DNA of 64,000 nt from Salvator merianae (GCA_003586115.2 QVOM02000126.1:60465433-60529432); one strand, 5' to 3'; counted from the first letter of the stretch, positions 12,504-27,300 are shown. Translations and numbers: made by a program. The notes: generated by a model not told the origin, from the sequence alone.

Positions 12504-15500
12504 GTAAGTATACGTAATTTTTGTAAGTACAGTATATGCCAATTCACTTTTTTATTTATGTTGATAGGTTGCATGTAATCTTTTCTGTCCTGATCCCAGG
12601 GCCCACCAATATATGCAGAATCCCTTGCGTGCAGAAGTTTATTCATTTTGTTGTTGTTGTTCTAGGAGAAGCTGATGAGAGTGGTGCAGTGAATTTTCGT
12701 TTGTTGGCACAAAATTCTACTGTCATATAGAATGTCTTTTCCCCATGAATATATTGGGACCTTGCGATCAACATCATAGACCCTTCTGTTTACTCCCTCA
12801 TGGAGTAGCATGAAAGTTCAAAAAGGACAGTGACAAACTGGAGCAAGTTCAGAGCAGATTGACCAAGATGGTAAAATGTCTGAAGTTAAGTCGTATGGGG
12901 ACAGTTCAAAGACTTAGATACATTTGAGGAGTCCAGAAGAGGAGTCTGAGAATAATTACGAGGATAGATAAGATCATACACAGTATGAAAAGGTGGATGG
13001 AGAAAAAATCTTTTCTGTTTTTGTACAACACTAGAACCAGAGGACACTCTATGAAGCTGATGGGCAGGAGAGTTAGGACTGACAAGAGGAAGTATTTTTT
13101 TTTCACCCAGAGGGTTGTCGGTCTTTGGCGTTTATTGTCAGAAGAGGTGGTAACAGCAACCAGTCTGGATTGCTTTAAGAAAGGATTAGACAAATTTATG
13201 GAGGACAGGTATATTAATGGCTACTAAAATTGATGCCTAGGTACTGCCTCTAGGTTGGTGAGACAGGGAAGTTGCCTCTAAAAGCCATTTACAGGGAGTC
13301 AAGAGCAGGTGAAGGTTTTGCCTTTGTCTTCTGCTTGAGTAGGCCTAAAAGAAATTGGTGGACTACTGTGTGAGACAGGATGCTGGACTAGATGGACTGT
13401 GGCCTGATCCAGCAGGGCTCTTCTTATGTTCTTATGATAGGTTTGTTTGGTTCAAGCTGAACAGTTTGGGTTTGTTTGGTTCAAGCTGAACAGTTCAACC
13501 TGCTTTAAACTGACCACCCCTTTGCCTGAAAGGGTCTGGTTTGATTTGTACTGGATCAGGGGTGTTCATTTGAACTGTTTGTAATCAACCCCATTCTGGA
13601 CCTTTAAACTGTGTCTTTGTAATGTATTTAATTTTTTTAAACATTCAAACAATTTGCAAATTGTTTGAGGTTCAATCTAGAACTGGTCAAGCTTGTGTGA
13701 CCTGGTTCTAGATCAAACCGGACCCAGCTGGTCTACTGGGGTAGCTTATAAGTGGTCCAGGCAGCGTTTCAGGTTGGTATACCGAACCAGCAGCTTGTGT
13801 GCAGATAGCAAATGAGCTGCTGGCCTGGTATACCATGGCTGAGAGCCCAATACCTGAGTACTTGGAAACATCACTGGAAGTACAGTACTTTTGGGTGTTT
13901 GGCCAATACAGCCCCCAGCAACAACTATGGAGGCTGGGAACTCTGTTCCCAGCTTCCATAGTAGAGCCAAGATGAGCTGCCCACAATGTGGATGGCATTT
14001 GGTGTAGACCAGCAGCAGTCAGTGTGGTCTGGGTTGCATGATTATGCCAGTATAATGTGAGATAGCCTGTGCTGTATGGAAAGGCCCAAAAAGCTTTTTA
14101 TATTTGAAATATTTTCTTCTAAGATAGGTAGACCTGCTTGAAGAATTGTTTAAAAATATGTATATTCAAACACTTGCATGGTAATAATATGGATAATAAT
14201 CTGGGAGTGAATGGAAGTGCTGAAGAGTTTATTAAGTTCTCTGCACCTGTGTTCTGACCGAGTCTTAAAATATTATTGAATTCTTCAGACTAGAACAATT
14301 TATCGTTTAATGCAATTCTAAAAATATAATCATCCTGATTGTATGGCAAAGATAAATTACATTATTGTCTTTGGAAATGACTTTTAAACCCTTCTTCTTT
14401 ATACCCAATTGGAAACTTTATAGTAGGTGTCAGGAATATGTCACACGTTTTTGCATCATAAATATTGGCTTTGCTTAATGACATCTCAAAATCATAATTC
14501 TCCATTTATCTATGATGCTCAGGTTGATTATTGAACCATCTCTTCAAGATGAAGATGAATTTTTATATGGCTCTCAACCTGAACTGTTGAAGTACAGGAA
14601 CATTGATCTTTCAATAGATCTGGTTACGGACTGGTACTGGAAACGAGCTGAGGAGATAGAAAACTATTCTATGCAGGTAGGTGGTGCATGTGTGCTGCTT
14701 TGATTTCAATTAAATCTCATATAGTTTTATGCAAAGCCATTTTAGTTTCTGAATGTAAGTCTTCCCAACTCTGATGTCTTCCATGAATTTTAAACTGTAT
14801 TACCCATATTCCGGGTCTAGAATGAGTCCAGAGAATTCCAGCCTTTGGGGCCTATGATATTATTTGGAATTCTGAGAATTTGTTGTTTGCACTACCTCCT
14901 TCTGGTAGTATGGAGAGCTCAGAAGTTTAGGAGGCTCCAAAGAAAACCATCTTTATATTCCTACATGCTTGGGCATCATACGGGTAGAATATTTGCTTGA
15001 CAGATCCCATGGGAATCACCTCAAGTTCTAAGGTGGAAAAAAAGCAAGTTATGCCTGGAAAAAATAAATCCTTAGCTGTTGGCTTGCTGGTTAAGGTAGA
15101 AACTTGGAAAGTATCAAATTTGGGTAGACATAATAGGCGTAATTTCATTTATGTTAAACTCTGCTTTGGGATACTATATACAACTTTGTCATCTAAAGCA
15201 CATTATTATGTACAGCACTTTGTTATCTAAATAAGGACAACTGTGCTGTAACACTCCCAGAGAGAGAGGTTGCAGTTCCTGGAACATCTGTAATCTTCAT
15301 TGGTGGGACTGTTGCTGGTACAGAAGTGCTGGCAGTAGGGAGTCATTGCAGGATTTGGCCCAGGTAAGATTGGAGCCATTAAAAACACCTGCCTGGCTCT
15401 GCATGTGTATATAGATTTGCTGCTTGTGTTGGTGGCCTACTGGTCATCAAAGGGCCAATACCAAAGGAGGTCACCACTTTGGGGAGAATAAGGGTGAGGG

Positions 15501-18500
15501 CCACTCCTTTGGCCCAGGATCTTAGGGATTTGTGGAAGGGTATGGATGAGTGGGTGGAGTTTTAACATATTTTTAATTTATTTCATTGCTTAATATTTCT
15601 AGTTTAGTCATAGTATCTGTACTGGGGGTAGGAATAATGTCCCAAGACAAGGAAGGATGGGGGAGATTGTCACCAGGAACAAACATCACTGTGGTGTCAG
15701 GCAGGGAGAATTATGGAGCTGGGAGGCAGTAGACTTGGTTTAGGAGAAGGAGTGTTAGATGCATTAAAGATATCTCTCCTTCCGGTCTGCCTGCCTTCCA
15801 ACCAGCAGAGTTGTGGATGCCTGTCAGTTTGCCCACTGCTCTGATGGTGCTGCTCATGAATGCCAGGTCAGTCTAGATCATCAGTCAACCATGACTTGAT
15901 CCTGGCTGAAGAGCTGATCTGGCATGTATTACTAAAATCTAGATGGATCAACTGGGAAGGCCTTGCCTCACCCAGCTCTGTCTCCCAGATTATTCAGTGC
16001 AGCCCCATTCCGTTCCAATTCACTCTGTTCTTAATTTAAGGGACTGTTTTTGTTTTTTGGTCAATGAGACATAGCATAGGAATGCTGCTGGTATACAGGA
16101 CCACCCTGCTGTCCATAGCATCCCTCTATGAGCTGGCTGAGAGAGTCTCAGATGTGATGCTTTATTTAGATGTGATGTGTTATTTAGAAGTCCCTGCCAC
16201 GGTATTATTGGGGATTTCAATATACATGTTGAGGTAACCCGTAGTGGACCAACTCAGGTCTTCATGGCCTCCATGTCAACCATGAGGCTGTCTCAATATG
16301 TTCTGGCCTAAAACATGCAGCAGAACATACCCTTTGTCACAGAGTAGATGGGTGAGAATCTGTTGATAGAAAAGCTAATGGTAAGGCCATTGTCATAGAT
16401 GGGATCACTTGCTGGTATGATTTAGACTTGTAGTAGCAGCCCCCTTCTGCAGGGGTTGGAAAGTCATGGAGATGCTCCATCCTCAGAGACTGAATTCTCT
16501 GGGTAATTTTCTGATTGGCATGGATGATACTCCTGCCCAGGCTCTGGTGGACTTGCAAGGTGAGCAGGGGCATCAACTTGATTGCATTTAAGTGCCTTCA
16601 GTGCAAGGAGGTAGAGTCCATAAAGTACTTTGGTATTCCATGAAGCTACAGGCAATGAAGCAGGAGGGTTGATGGTTAGAGTGCAGATGGTGCAGATTCC
16701 ACTGAGAGTCTGACCAAGCATAGATTAGAACACATTAGCATGCCTGCCATGTGTCAGCAGTAACAGTAAAAAGAGCTCTTTCCTTGTTACCATTGCCTAC
16801 TCGAGTAGCCATCCAACAGAGCTTTTCTGAGTGGTAAATAGTATTTTAAGATCAAGCCTGGGGAAGCAAAGGTGATTGCTGTCTAACATCGTTTGTGATA
16901 AATTTAAGGGCGCTTTGAGGGCAAAGTTGCTCAGATTTGTAGGGGATTGGATGCCAGGTTCCTATGCTTAGAGTGGGCCATGGCAGCATTTTTGAGCCGT
17001 GGCCCACACAATAGCTCTACCATGTGTAGATAGAGTGGTCTCCCCTGGGTCCCTCTAGCAACCCATTGTGGACATGACTTTAAAGCGACTGCAATTTTTA
17101 AAGATTTTTAAAAAGCGAGATTTAAATGATAGGTATCCTCCACTGGGATCAGCAGGAAGCAAGTGGTTAAACATGATGGTGCCCATATTAACTAATTAAC
17201 TATGTGAATCATAAGAAAGATTAATTCTTTCTCAATTTCAAGAAAATTTTGAGGATCCACTTTGCATGGTTGTACCTCTTATGTGGATTTCAGGACATAC
17301 AATCCAAATAATGCATTTTGAATGTGAATACGTTCGAGTTACCATTTTATTCATTTTATATGATACTCTCTGTTCAAGAACAAGAAATAAGGGCACTGAT
17401 CAGATTTGAAATACCTCTTCAAGAAAAAGTACAAAGAAAAGGGCTAGAATTTTTAATATTTATGAATTTTGTGTTGACATATCTACTTGGTCTAGATGAT
17501 GTTAAAATGGTTTGGAAAATAGATATGTATAGGAATTTCTGTTCTTCAGGATGGATATCCTTCCTCACCTGTTCAAATTGATGTCACTTAAAATTAGGGA
17601 AAGTTTGCTGAAAAATTTACCTAGGTAATTCTTAACGCCTAAGAGGTTTTGTTTAATGAAATGCTGCATTCACCCAAGTGTGGATAAGGATGTATAGTTT
17701 TACAATATATAGGGGGGGCAGAGGGAGGCATGGTATTGTACAAACATTCAAAAGATTTTGCTGTTTTTACCAAATTATTAAATAACTAATCAATTGTATT
17801 AGATCCCCAAGTGGCATTATTATCTGCATTTGAGGAAGCAAATGAAGAGCTGATATATAAAGAACTGATAGTATTTCTGTAGGTGGCTGCTAGAAAGCTC
17901 ATAACTCTTGTGTGGAAGGCTGGAAATTACATTTCAAATTCAGTGTTGGCATATAGCTGTAATGGAAAAGTTAATGAAGAAAAAAGACTTTTGCTTGGCA
18001 TAACTGTGGATGATTTCTTAGGAGTCTGTTACAATTTAGCAAATATGCATAGCTTGGTGATAAATCATGTCTTCTTCCCATTGTTGTTGTTTAGTGGTTA
18101 AGTCATGTCCAACTCTTCACAACCCCATGGACCATAGCCACCAGGTCCTTCTGTCCTCAACTGTCTCCCGAAGTTTGTCCAAGCTCATGTTCCATGCATG
18201 CTGCCATCCCCAACTTCTTTTGCCTTCCGTCTTTCCCAGCATCAAGCCCTTTTTCAATGAGTCCTATCTTCCTATTGTATGGCCAGAGTATTTGAATTTT
18301 AACTTCACTATTTGTCCTTCCAATGAATAGTCAGGTTGATTCCCTTTAGTATTGACTGATTTGATCTCCTTGTAGTCCAAGGGACTCTCAAAAGTCATCT
18401 CTAGCACTACAATTCTTCAGTGCTCCATCTTCCTTATGGTCCAATTCTTACAGCCATACATTACTACTGGAAAAACCATAGCTTTGACTGTTTGGACGCT

Positions 18501-21500
18501 TGTTAACAAGGCGATGCTTCTGCTTTTGAGTATGCTTTCCAGGTTTGCCATAGCTTTCCTCCCAAGGAGCAAGTGTCCTTTAATTTCATGGCTGCAGTCA
18601 CCATCTGCAGTGATCTTTGAGCCCAATAAAGTAAAATCTGATACTGCTTTCATTTCGTCCCCTTCTGTTTGCCAGGAAGCGATGGGACCAGATGTCATGA
18701 TCTTAGGGTTTTTGTTTGTTTGTTTGTTTTTTGTGCTTCGACTTACCACTCTTTCACACTTATTAAGAGGCTCCTTAATTCTTCACTTTCTGTCTTCAGA
18801 ATAGGCTCATCGTGTATCTGAGGTTGATATTCCTCCTGGCTATCTTAATTCCAACTTTTGATTCATCCAGTCTAGCATTTTGCATGATGTACTGTGCATA
18901 TAAGTTAAAAAACAGAATGACAATATGTAGCCTTGTCGTACCCCTTTTCCAATCTTGAACCAATCTGTTGTTCCATGTTCAGTTCTAACTGTTGCCTTGT
19001 GACCCACGCACAAATGCCTCAAGAGACAGAGAAGGTGGTCGGGTACTCTCATTTCTTTAAGAATTTGCCACAGTTTGTTTCTATCCACACGATCAAAGAC
19101 TTTAGCATAGTCAATGAAGTAGAAGTAGATGTTTTTCTGGAACTTTCTTACTTTCTCCATAATCCAGCAAGGGTTGGTAGTTTGATCTTTAGTTTATCTG
19201 CCTCTTTGAAAACCAGCTGAAACTTCTGTTAGTTTTCAGTCCACATATTGCAAAACCCTAGCTTGCACAATCTTAAGCATAACCTTTCTTGTTTGTGAAA
19301 TTAGTGCAATTGTTTGATAATTTCAACATTATTTAGCATTACCCTTCTTTGGGATTGGAACGTAAACTGACCTTTTCCAATCTGGTGGCCACTGTTGAGT
19401 TCTCCAAATTTGCTGGCATATTGACTACAGCATTTCAACAGTGTCATCTTTTAGGATTTTAAATAGTTCAGCTGGAATTCCATCACCTCTGCTAGCTTTG
19501 TTGTTAGCAATGTTTCCTAAGGCCCACTTGACTTGACGCTCCAGGAAGTCTGGCCCTAGGTCATCTACCACACCATTGTGATTATCAGTGATGTTAAGAT
19601 CTTTCTTTTATATTTTTGTGTATTCTTGCCACCTCCTTTTAATCTCTTCTATTTTTGTTAGGTCCCTTCCATTTTCGTATTTTATTATGCCTATTTTTGC
19701 ATGAAATGCACCACTGATATCTCCAATTTTATTGATCTTTTCTCTTTCCTATTCTGTTGCTTTTCTCTGTTTCTTTGCTTTACTCATTTCATAAGGCCTT
19801 CTTATCACTCCTTGTTATTCTCTGGAAACCTTCATTCTGTCGTTCCCTTTCTCCTTTGCCTTTTGCTCTGCTTCTTTCTTCAACTATTTATAAATCCTCA
19901 TCAGACAGCCATTTTGCTTTCTTGTTCTTCTTTTTTCTTTGGGATATTTTTTAAAATGGTATGAACATTTGTCCACTGTTCTTCAGACACTCTGTCTACC
20001 AGATCTAATTCCTTAAATCTATTCATTATCTCTACTGCATATTCATAAGGGATATTATTTAGGTCATACCTGTATGTTCCAGTGCTTTTCCCTACTTCAG
20101 TTTAAGTCTGAATTTTTCAATAAGAAGTTTGTGATCTGAGCCACAGCTCCAGTTCTTGTTTTTACTGACTGTATGGTGCTTGTTCAGCTGTATCCAGATG
20201 TTGTTTCTTATTCTGCTATATTTTATATTCCAGAATAAAGCATGTATTCTGGAATATCCAAATATAGTGGAATAAGTAAGCGATGTTTGGATGTAGCCTT
20301 CAACTTTGGATGAAGTATATAATCAAACTGTTTTTAGTACTGACCATCTGGTGATGTCCATGTGTGAAGTTGCCTTTTTAGCTGTTGGAAAAGTGTGTTT
20401 ACTATGACCAGCAAATTATCTTGACAAAACTCTTCTAGTCTGTGTCCTGCTTCATTTTGTACTCCCAAGACCAAATTTGCCTGTTCTTTTGGTATCTTTT
20501 GATTTTCTACTTTAGGATTCCAATCCTGTATGATGAAAGTGACAGCTTTTTTTGTGCGTTAGCTCTAGAAGATATTGTAGGTCTTCATAGAACTGGCCAG
20601 CTTCAGCTTCTTTGGCATCAATGGCTGGACATAATACTTGGATTACTGTGATGTTGGATGATGTGCCTTGGGATTCAAATACAAATCATTCTGTCATTTT
20701 TGAGATTGTAACTTATTAGTGCTTTTCTCACCATTTTATTAACTATTAAGGCCCTTTTATTTCTTCTAAAGGGTTATTTCTCATAGTAGTAGATAAAATG
20801 ATCCTCTGAATTAAATTCACCCATTCCTGTCCATTGTAGTTCACTGACTCCAAAAATATTGATGTTTCATCTTGCCATTTTATGTTTGATCACATGCAAC
20901 TTACATTGGTTCATAGATCTTACATTCCAGGTTCCTGTGAAATATTATTCTTTACAGCCTCTGACTTTCTTTTCACCACCAGATACACCCACAGCTGAGC
21001 TTCCTTACGGCTTTGGCTCAGTTGCTTCACGCTTTCTGGAGCTACTTATAATTGCTCTCCACTCTTTCCCATTAATGTATTGGACACTTTCCAACCTGAA
21101 GGTCCCATCTTCCCGTGTCATAGTTTTTAGCCTTTTGGTTCTGTTCATGGGGTTTTCTTGGCAGTGATAGTGGAATGCTTTGCCACTTCCTTCTCCAGTG
21201 GATCACCTTTTGTCAGACCAGTCTGTCTTGAGTGGCCCTGCACAGCAAAGCTCATAGCTTCACTGAGCTATGCAAACCCTTCCTCCATGATAAGGTAGTG
21301 ATCCACGAAGGGGCTTCTTCCCATTACATGACAATGTATAGTTAGATATGTTATCAGGTCAATAAAGATCCTTGAGTTGTGTATTCTTGTATTATTACCA
21401 TGTTTAATAACTTAGATCGCTATAATGCAAAATAATGTTAGCTAATTGTACTATGTACAAAAAAACCCAGGTTTTTTTTTTTTTTTTTTGTAGCCATAAA

Positions 21501-24305
21501 CAGTTTATCTTGGTTGGTAGGATATTGTAGTTGTGAGCTGTACCCATCCCAGTTCCTCTTTAGTGAGGCATTTTAGGCAGACTGTGGGGATAGCAGTGGA
21601 AAAAGGGGGCAGAGAGATCATCTTCCACTGATCATGTTAAATGTATCCAACTCTCTGTGGTTGTTGGTTTTTTTATTATTATTATTATTAAATTAAGTAA
21701 TTAAAAGCCATTGGATTTGTGTTGACAATAATAGTCAGCATGCAATTTTCTAAATCTGTCTATATTCACCCAAAATATAATCTGTCCTGCAGTTCACCTT
21801 TTTTGGGGGGGTGGGGGTGGGGAACTGAACCAGCATGAGTTCAGTTCATGCTCTTGGTATGTTTCTGGATGTGGAAAGGATTAATATTCATGCTATCTGT
21901 TTGACTGACAAATGTGACAGGTAGAATTCTTGAAACTATCTCATTAGCCTATGCAAATCGCCAATTTCATTTCCACCTCACCTCCCAAGTTATTATCATT
22001 AGGAATAACACCACAAGTTTAAATATTTGTATGAATCATACTGTATAAGATACAGTGGAAACAATTTCTGAACTAGTTCATAAACTATCTTTTATTTTTC
22101 TTAGTGTCTGAACTAGAGACAATAATAATGCAAAAAAATCCTAAGGGATCTTAAATATTTTCAGCCTCATTTTATTAATAGTGCTATAAGCGTTTCTCAA
22201 AGTGTGTCTGTTTTCTTTCCTTTTAAAAAAACCCAGGTAGACTGTGCTTTGTCCCTGGTTCGCCTTGGCATGGAGAGGAACATCCCTGGCCTGCATTCTC
22301 TGTGTGATGATCTGATCACACTGGAGACCTTAGTTTATGAGACTGGATGTGACATAACTCTGAACTTGAAAGAGCTACAACAGATGAAAGACATTGAGAA
22401 GCTGAGACTGTTAATGACAAATGTATGTATTCACTGTTTTTTGTGATGAAGGCTTGGGTTGGATTGCTAGTAGTGGGAGCATTATCCCCTATCCCCCAGC
22501 ATCAGACTGACATCCTGCTTAGGTCCTGCTTGACATGTGCTGTTGCAACTGTAGAATACTTCTTATTCCCCCTTTTTTGGTACTCTAGCATAAGCACACT
22601 GCATAGAAACCCTGGTCTGAATGGGGTTTGGATGGGACATATCTGCTTGCGATGGAGTCCTAAATCTTCAGGATGGCCATGGTCCTGGTGGGGTTTGCCA
22701 TGGCCATGGTGCTAACTGTAGATGTTCTCCGCTTCTCCAGTGGCACAGATCCAGCCCAGATACCGTCCAGCAAATCTTAGTGTTGGATTACACAATTTTT
22801 TTTAATTGCTTTGTAGTTTTAATTTGGCCTTGCTTTCAATACATGATTGTTGTTTCTGTAATATGAAAAACTTTGTTTCAGTCAACAGAAGAAGGCTATG
22901 TGAAGAATGCTTACCAGTGGATGGTCCCATTTCTACACCGCTGTGAAAAGGAATCACCTGGCATTGCTAATAAACTTTTAAAAGAATATTTGGTAACACT
23001 AGCAAAAGAAGACCTAAAATTTCCGCTGAAAATTTTTGAGCACTCAAAGCCTGCGGTAAGTTCAGATCATTAGTTGTTGATTAATGTGTGCCTGAAGCTC
23101 CTCCCCACTCCTGAATTGCAGTTGGAAGCACATTTAATCGTATAACTTGTTTAACTGATTAGGTTTAGGAGATAGCTGTCGTACAACTTTTGTGACCTAA
23201 GCATTTGTCTTACTGGTACAAACATTTGTCCTCTAAACAAGATGAAAATGGAATTTCTAATATGCAGCTAATCTGTATTGAGATGTCGGAGTATAGTTAC
23301 AATCATTTATCATTTCTGCAGTTACTTGACACAGTGAATATTTTACCAGTGAGAGACTCTCTATTGGTATCGGTTTTATGTTTCCATTTGCACTTCATCT
23401 TTTAGTAGATCTTTGTTAAATTTATGTAGGTGCTTTGTTTCTCCTCTAGAGAGCAAGGAAGGTGGGAAGGGCAATCCTACATAAAAACATAAGAAGAGTC
23501 CTGCTAGATCAAACCATAGCCCATCTAATTCAGCATCTTGTCTCACAAGTGATCCACAGATTGCTTCTGGCCATTCTCACGCTGAAAATGAAGGCAAAAT
23601 TCTCACCTGCTCTTGACTCGCTGCAAACGGCCTTTAGAGGCATCCTACCTTTCTCTTCAACCTGGGGGCAGCACCTAGGCATTAATTCTGGTAGCCATGG
23701 ATGCACCTTCCTCCTTGCATTTGTCTAATCCTTTCTTAAAAATGTCCAGGATGGTTATTGTCATCACCTCTTCTTGTAGTAATTCCATTGACCAATGACC
23801 CTCTGGGTGAAAAAATACTTCCCCTTGTCAGTCCTGACTCTCCTGCCATCAGCTTCCTAGTGTCCCCTGATCCTTGTGTATCAATCCTGTTAAGGTTTCA
23901 TAGAGCTCCGTATTCACTGAATGGTCAAACTTGGCATGCAAGCTTTAAGGATATTTTATGGATCTTTTAATCCATATCCCTTTTATTTCTTTTTGAAAAC
24001 CACTTTGAGACTGTGGTATAGGGTGAGGCATAAATTAATGAAATAAATAAATAAAATGTTCAGATTTATGATAGCATCTTGTTCTGTAGAGGGAGGTTTG
24101 TATAGGGCATATGTAAAAATTCACACCCAAACCCTTTTTATTCACTTCAAATATCCACAGTAAAATCTTTGCATCCATGAAGAATCCATTAGCACTGATT
24201 GCCACTTTCTTTTCATGGGTGGTGGGAACCTGACTATTCAGTTCATTCCCTAACTCATACTTCAACCAGTTTATTTTATCTATATTTTTTAGCTTTGTGT
24301 GTGTT

Positions 24306-24362
<57 letters not shown>

Positions 24363-27300
24363 CACCCTGAGATTTTGGGGGTTGAAATATAAATTAAAAA
24401 TAAAATGCCACAAAGGTGGACAGCTGAAGATGCCTCGCTTGACATGTATTTGTTTTTTAATGAGAGTTCAGCATGATTAAAACACAATTAGTTCAGATTA
24501 ATTGCTCTTCTCAAAAACTATGGTTGTTAAGTTTAGATATCTGACTTGTTAGTTAAGAAAATGCTGAATTTTATCTGAGCAAAAATATTGGTGTTTCTGT
24601 ATTCTTTTTTACACAGAGGAAATAGACTTATGCTGTAATGAGGCACTAGAATCTAGAATGATAGATTGAGCTATATTGCAAAAGTGTAAGAAATGCCCTG
24701 CTCTGAGCAGAACCCCATGTGCATATCCACCAACACTTAAATTGTCTTAACCATGTCATAGACAATATGTTCCATAGTCACTTTTAGTGGCACATAACCT
24801 CCAGTACAATTGGGACTGGGGTTCCTATATTTTCTTCAGCTGTGTCTGCACTAGTCTTACAGATTCCTGAATGCTGGATAGTGTGCAGGCGAATGGGGAC
24901 ATGCACAGCTCCAGAATGCCTAATCTGGTCATCAGGGCACTCTTCTGGATGACACTTTCACTCATAACTTGAGATTTTTCAGCTACTGTTCCAGCAGTGG
25001 CTTGTGACCACTGCTGGTAGAAGCTCTAAGAGAACTCTCAGCATGTTGTGGGCAGAGGGATGAGAACTTGGGAGAAGTGAGCCAACTTCCTTTCTAGCCT
25101 AAACTAATGTTGCACATTTAAAAGTAATGCAGAAGAGGAAATAGCTGCATTGGTACATTACAAACTACATCTGTTAACATTCCGTCTTTTATACATCTAT
25201 TAAAAATATAAGAAGCCCCAACTTGAATTCTTTGGTTTTATAGTGCATAGTAGAAAATAGTGAGAAAGTCAGGCTGCAACCCTCTACTTTTTTCTTGGGA
25301 TTCAGCTCTGTATTATGAAGCTAAATAAAAAATAAAGAAATACATAAAATAAAGAATATTTTTATTTTAATAAATTGTCTTTTTTTAAAAATAAAAATAT
25401 AAATGGAAATGATATTTTGCCAGCTCCAGACACTGGCTGGTTATTGTGCTAATAGGCAATGTTCTGGAGAATCGCCTCTCTGGAATCATTGCATGTTAGC
25501 TAGAGAGTGCAGGAGGCCATGCTGTCTGTGCACATTTTAGTGACACACACATCTGGGTATTTTGCTGGTGTGAAATACCTGGAAGTGCGTGATTGTGACC
25601 ACTGTCTGTCTTTTCAGTCCCTGCACATATGCAGCGGACACGCACATCCAGAAATTTTGCCAGCGTAAAATACCTGGATGTGTGCAATGCTATCACTGTG
25701 CATATGTGGCCATCTTTTTTGGCTGCTGGACAAGCATGGTGGCCACAGCAAAGGTGACAGCTCCAGCCACAAGGTAAGTCATAGTGCTATTTTGTGAAAA
25801 CCCATCACAAGAGTCAGGTTCTCCTGAAATAGACTAATGCACATTTTAGAGGGATGTAGCATAGCTATTGTGGGATTGTCACAGATACATGTGGCAGTCC
25901 CACCATAGCGGTGCCATAATGGCGTAATTTCCCCCCCATCTGGATGGGACCTTTGCTCTAAACAACTGCTGTTTTCAATGAACTTGCCACTGGTTCTTTA
26001 GTTCTAAAAGATTCTCGAGCGAGCGCTATTGAAGATCCAGGAAAGCCTCCGTAATTACCAAAATCAAAAACAAAAACACTAAATTGACTTTATGATTTTA
26101 ATTGTGCTGTTAAGAAGCTGGTTAACTGAAACACATAGGAATATGGAAGAAAATCACTGCAAATTTGATGGAACTACTCCTGTGTATTGCTGTTCCTTTA
26201 TTTCTAGTGTCAGCAAAAAATAATTTCAGATCAAGACCTCTTGATGATGATTGCATTAGAATGCATCTACAGCTGTGAACGTGATGATCAGCTGGCTCTG
26301 TGTTATGATATCCTAGAGTGCCTCCCACAGAGGGGTTATGGGTGAGTGCTGCTATATGCTGAACTTTGGACAATTGTAGAATGAATTTTTATAAGCTAAT
26401 TAAAAATCACTTAAATTATTGCTGCTAAATTATGAAAGAGTCATTAAGAAGCATGAAAAGGTTGCTAAAGGATAATATGTACTACCACAGAAAAACAAAG
26501 CCTGCCACATTTTATCCGTCAGGTGTGATACACTCAGTTCACTTTGCACCTCTAAATTTCTCAAAACCTCTGGTTTTGTGTTGGTTTGAAAATCTAGTGC
26601 TAGGGAATGAGTGGTTTGTACGTACTTTGTTTCTTGGATTGGTCTCCTGTGTAAAAAAGCAGCTTCTGGAAGCCAGTTCTTGTACCACCCTTTTCCCTGG
26701 TGGTACAAAGCCATGGAAAGGGGCGGTAACATCACTTTCTGTAATGTAACTGCTTTCTGTAAAGCAAAGGGGGGAAATGGACTGAAAAGAGAGCCATAAA
26801 CCCCATAAAGAAAAGACAGGGTACAGATTTCTTTAATTGTTGTGAATCTGGGCCACTTCTAGCTTCACCAGTAAATTTATTGATCACAATAAATACTATA
26901 GATATGTGTGTGCATGCTCATGCATGTTACATCTAATACAACATAATTCAGTGTGTTATATCTTTTCCAGCCCTGAAACGGACATAACTAATAATCTTCA
27001 TGACCAAGTTGATGAACTAGAACAAATTCTTAGGTAAGAAAATCCTTTCTTGACTCATCTTTCCATATGTATTAATTTTATTAACCAACTGTTCTGATTT
27101 ATATTTTATCTTTCCAAATTATTATGAATTATGGTTTGTTGAACTAGTATTGCTGCAGACTTAATCAACATTATTTTCTGGACCCTGGCCTTTTTATAAA
27201 CACAGGTTTATATCTTAACATTTTAACTTGGAACATTAAAAAGTAATGTAGATCTTCCTGTGCTCACAATCATTCTATATAACTCTCTGAAACTTTGCAA

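Larger units (their letters stand above)
18083..21313 (-). mobile_element. BovB (RTE clade) LINE, near full length, 3.2 kb, with target-site duplication
   Basis: The minus strand carries a BovB-type RTE element in normal order: 5' end near 21313, endonuclease remains around 20700-20900 (INIFGVSELQWTGMGEFNSE), reverse transcriptase around 18840-19300, C-terminal part at 18417-18749 and a 3' end close to 18083 with a short TTG/TGT repeat. The 12-mer cttcttcccatt flanks it at 18071-18082 and 21314-21325, a clear target-site duplication, so this is one full insertion and not a fragment. Usual length is about 3.2 kb, as here. The coding part is broken by many stops and a palindromic MITE at about 20187-20297. 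Confidence 0.92.

Noticed and set aside
15997..16721. Minus-strand open frames of 66-85 codons
   Set aside because: They are antisense to the old L2-like endonuclease remnant.
24035..24487. 150-codon minus-strand open frame
   Set aside because: Its core is the translated (GT)n(GA)n repeat (Ser-Leu and Thr-His runs); the rest has no homology that I recognise.
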